A DNA stretch of 64,000 nt from contig NZ_RHOF01000001.1 of NCBI RefSeq assembly GCF_003946445.1, forward strand, positions 103,676 to 167,675, in the 5' to 3' direction. A model generated the notes under the pieces. The model worked only from the letters and a program-made list of their open reading frames with translations, was not told the DNA's origin and made no database searches. Positions 62,499 through 64,000 of this stretch are shown piece after piece (the first letter of the stretch is position 1; every line of letters starts with the position of its first letter). This DNA comes from Loigolactobacillus jiayinensis. GTDB taxonomy: Bacteria > Bacillota > Bacilli > Lactobacillales > Lactobacillaceae. The position numbers and the translations under genes were made by a program.

Positions 62499-63568
62499 AA
62501 CGTTTAGTCAGTTTAGCCTTAGCCATTTTGGCGTTTTGTGCTTTGTTAGCAGTGGGGAGCAGTCAGTTGCAGCGGTCACAAGGTGCTGCCAGTAGTGGCA
62601 CGTTAACTTTATATAATTGGGGCGATTATATTGATCCGGCGTTGCTAAAAAAGTTTCAAAAACAGACTGGGTACAAAGTTCAAGTTGAGACCTTTGATAG
62701 CAATGAAGCCATGTTTACTAAAATCCAACAAGGTGGTACTGATTATGATTTAGCGGTACCATCGGATTATATGATTCAGAAAATGCATAAAGCTAATTTA
62801 TTAGTGCCGTTGGATTATAAGCGCCTGCACGGTTTTAACAACATCGATACGCATTTCCGTAATCAATCTTTTGACCCCGGCAATCGGTATTCGGTGCCCT
62901 ATTTCTGGGGAACACTGGGTATCATTTATAACGACCAAATGATCAAAGGATCGCAGGTGCAACATTGGAATGATCTCTGGTCAGCAAAGTTGCGCAATAA
63001 TATAATGTTAGTCGATAGCGCCCGCGATATTATGGGGATGGCATTGATTTCTCAGGGACATTCAGTGAACACGACCAACGTGGCCGAATTAGATCAAGCT
63101 AAGTTAAAGCTGGAAGGTCTAATGCCCAATGTTAAGGCAGTAGTCGCTGATGAAATAAAAATGTATATGGCACAAAATGAAGCGGCGGTAGCGGTGACCT
63201 GGTCTGGTGAAGCGGCAGAAATGATGGCTAATAATTCTCATCTACATTACGTGGTGCCTACTGAAGGTAGTAATCTGTGGTTTGATAATTTAGTGATTCC
63301 TAAAACTGCGAAGCACTATAAAGCAATCTACGCATTTTTAAATTTCATGCTTAAACCAGAAAATGCAGCGCAGAATGCAGAATATGTTGGTTACGCCACA
63401 CCAAACACGGCGGCTAAAGCTTTGTTACCACAAGCAATTGCTGACGATAAGCAATTTTATCCAAGCAACCAGGTGATCGATAAGCTGCAAGTTTATGCTG
63501 ATCTGGGTAACCGGATGGTGGGAATTTACAATGATAAATTCTTGGAATTCAAAATGTACCATCAATAA
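62495..63568 (+). CDS. potD: spermidine/putrescine-binding protein PotD
   Basis: A 357-residue extracellular binding protein: N-terminal hydrophobic segment (LVSLALAILAFCALLAVGSS) that lacks a standard lipobox, so it probably acts as an uncleaved anchor. TLYNWGDYIDPALLKKFQKQTG, DYDLAVPSDYMIQKM and PYFWGTLGIIYND are PotD hallmarks. Coupled to potC by ATGA. Completes the polyamine importer. Confidence 0.92.
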   Translation: MKRLVSLALAILAFCALLAVGSSQLQRSQGAASSGTLTLYNWGDYIDPALLKKFQKQTGYKVQVETFDSNEAMFTKIQQGGTDYDLAVPSDYMIQKMHKANLLVPLDYKRLHGFNNIDTHFRNQSFDPGNRYSVPYFWGTLGIIYNDQMIKGSQVQHWNDLWSAKLRNNIMLVDSARDIMGMALISQGHSVNTTNVAELDQAKLKLEGLMPNVKAVVADEIKMYMAQNEAAVAVTWSGEAAEMMANNSHLHYVVPTEGSNLWFDNLVIPKTAKHYKAIYAFLNFMLKPENAAQNAEYVGYATPNTAAKALLPQAIADDKQFYPSNQVIDKLQVYADLGNRMVGIYNDKFLEFKMYHQ

Positions 63569-63699
63569 AAATATGAATTTATCAAAAATTAAATAAATTA
63601 ATTGATAAATAGGCTTAAAAATCAATCCGTTTTTATTCTTCAGGTGTACAAATCAGGATGATATGATTATAAATAACATCTAAATAATTTAATATTACT

Positions 63700-63742
63700 A
63701 AAAAAGAAAGCAATAATCCGCGCGGGATTGCTTTCTTTTTTT
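63700..63742 (+). terminator. potABCD terminator
   Basis: AAAAAAGAAAGCAAT and ATTGCTTTCTTTTTT arms with inner TCC/GGA, followed by T residues, 130 bases after potD. The rest of 63569-63910 is AT-rich; TATAAT at 63792-63797 may serve the next gene. Confidence 0.85.
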
Positions 63743-63910
63743 ATAATATAAAACGATTGATAACAGAAACTTTTTATTGATAAATATTCTTTATAATTAT
63801 GGTAATGGTGTCATACTAGATATGAGTAATCATGTAATCTCAATTAATTAAGTATTGATTTTTGGTCAGATTGATTTTTATAGTATCACAGTGTTAGGAG
63901 GGTAGTTAAT

Positions 63911-64000
63911 ATGCGTAAATTTTTATTAATAGCGCTTACTTGTACCGTAAGCACCTAATAACAGACCGGATATGAATCGGCCAATAATCGCGGTATCATA
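63911..64000 (+). pseudogene. start of a secreted-protein gene interrupted by stop codons
   Basis: TAGGAGGG precedes ATG 63911. The frame gives MRKFLLIALTCTVST, the beginning of a signal peptide, then TAA TAA, and continues in the same frame as QTGYESANNRGI to the window edge. Either a decayed gene whose signal peptide was shortened, or a 15-codon leader peptide. The gene's body lies outside the window. Confidence 0.4.

Overview
The window comes from a low-GC Gram-positive bacterium of the Lactobacillaceae. Evidence: frequent TTG/GTG starts behind strong GGAGG sites, a Met T-box, a TPP riboswitch, an L10 leader, GlnR boxes, oppABCDF, pepN, coiA, LPxxC-type lipoproteins, and the gallate-decarboxylase accessory pair lpdB/lpdD known from Lactiplantibacillus plantarum. 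The species cannot be fixed from the sequence; the Lactiplantibacillus/Loigolactobacillus neighbourhood is my best guess. There is no rRNA, tRNA, CRISPR array or intact IS element.

Layout. 1-874: non-coding, with a bidirectional terminator and three contiguous ~122-bp repeats carrying a conserved hairpin. 875-4800: TipAS-type MerR regulator, LysR regulator divergent from lpdB-lpdD (without the catalytic lpdC), a small orphan and a lipoprotein. 4855-7344: antiporter and DedA membrane protein. 7730-10033: HelD, an RNA polymerase recycling ATPase. 10040-13165: a TPP-riboswitch-controlled thiamine-precursor ABC transporter. 13281-16370: hypothetical, DegV, thioesterase, coaA. 16551-18107: guaA.

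18090-24371 is an accessory island attached to the 3' end of guaA. The guaA C-terminal codons recur about 4.07 kb downstream, and an 81-bp block (stop codon plus terminator hairpin) recurs another 2.12 kb further on. The first segment holds a Crp/Fnr regulator, a flavodoxin-fold oxidoreductase, a MarR-rhodanese operon whose rhodanese lacks its catalytic Cys, and a RelB/RelE pair. The second holds a decayed tyrosine-recombinase tail, a GC-rich patch and an AbiE toxin-antitoxin pair. It reads as two stacked integrations at a guaA attachment site.

24509-30586: an unusual membrane-acyltransferase-like/serine-hydrolase fusion, small hypotheticals, a low-complexity lipoprotein and pepN. 30841-35131: rpmG-secE-nusG-orphan-rplK-rplA and rplJ-rplL with an L10 leader; the rplK and rplA leaders share a motif resembling a ribosomal protein L1 site. 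35163-37070: a frameshifted gene relic, a Met T-box and a MetE-like methyltransferase. 37319-44627: coiA and an oligopeptide transporter. 44765-48170: aroD, an orphan DhaM, and a glutamine-type ABC transporter behind two perfect GlnR boxes. 48348-59400: housekeeping and repair genes (GNAT, LURP-one, HAD, ung, pta, tsaE, exonucleases, murB, CPA1 antiporter, YhdH-type reductase). 59772-63568: potABCD. The window ends on a strong ribosome-binding site and a signal-peptide start broken by two stop codons.

Catalytic calls rest on visible motifs. Start positions were often moved inward from the longest reading frame to match a Shine-Dalgarno sequence.
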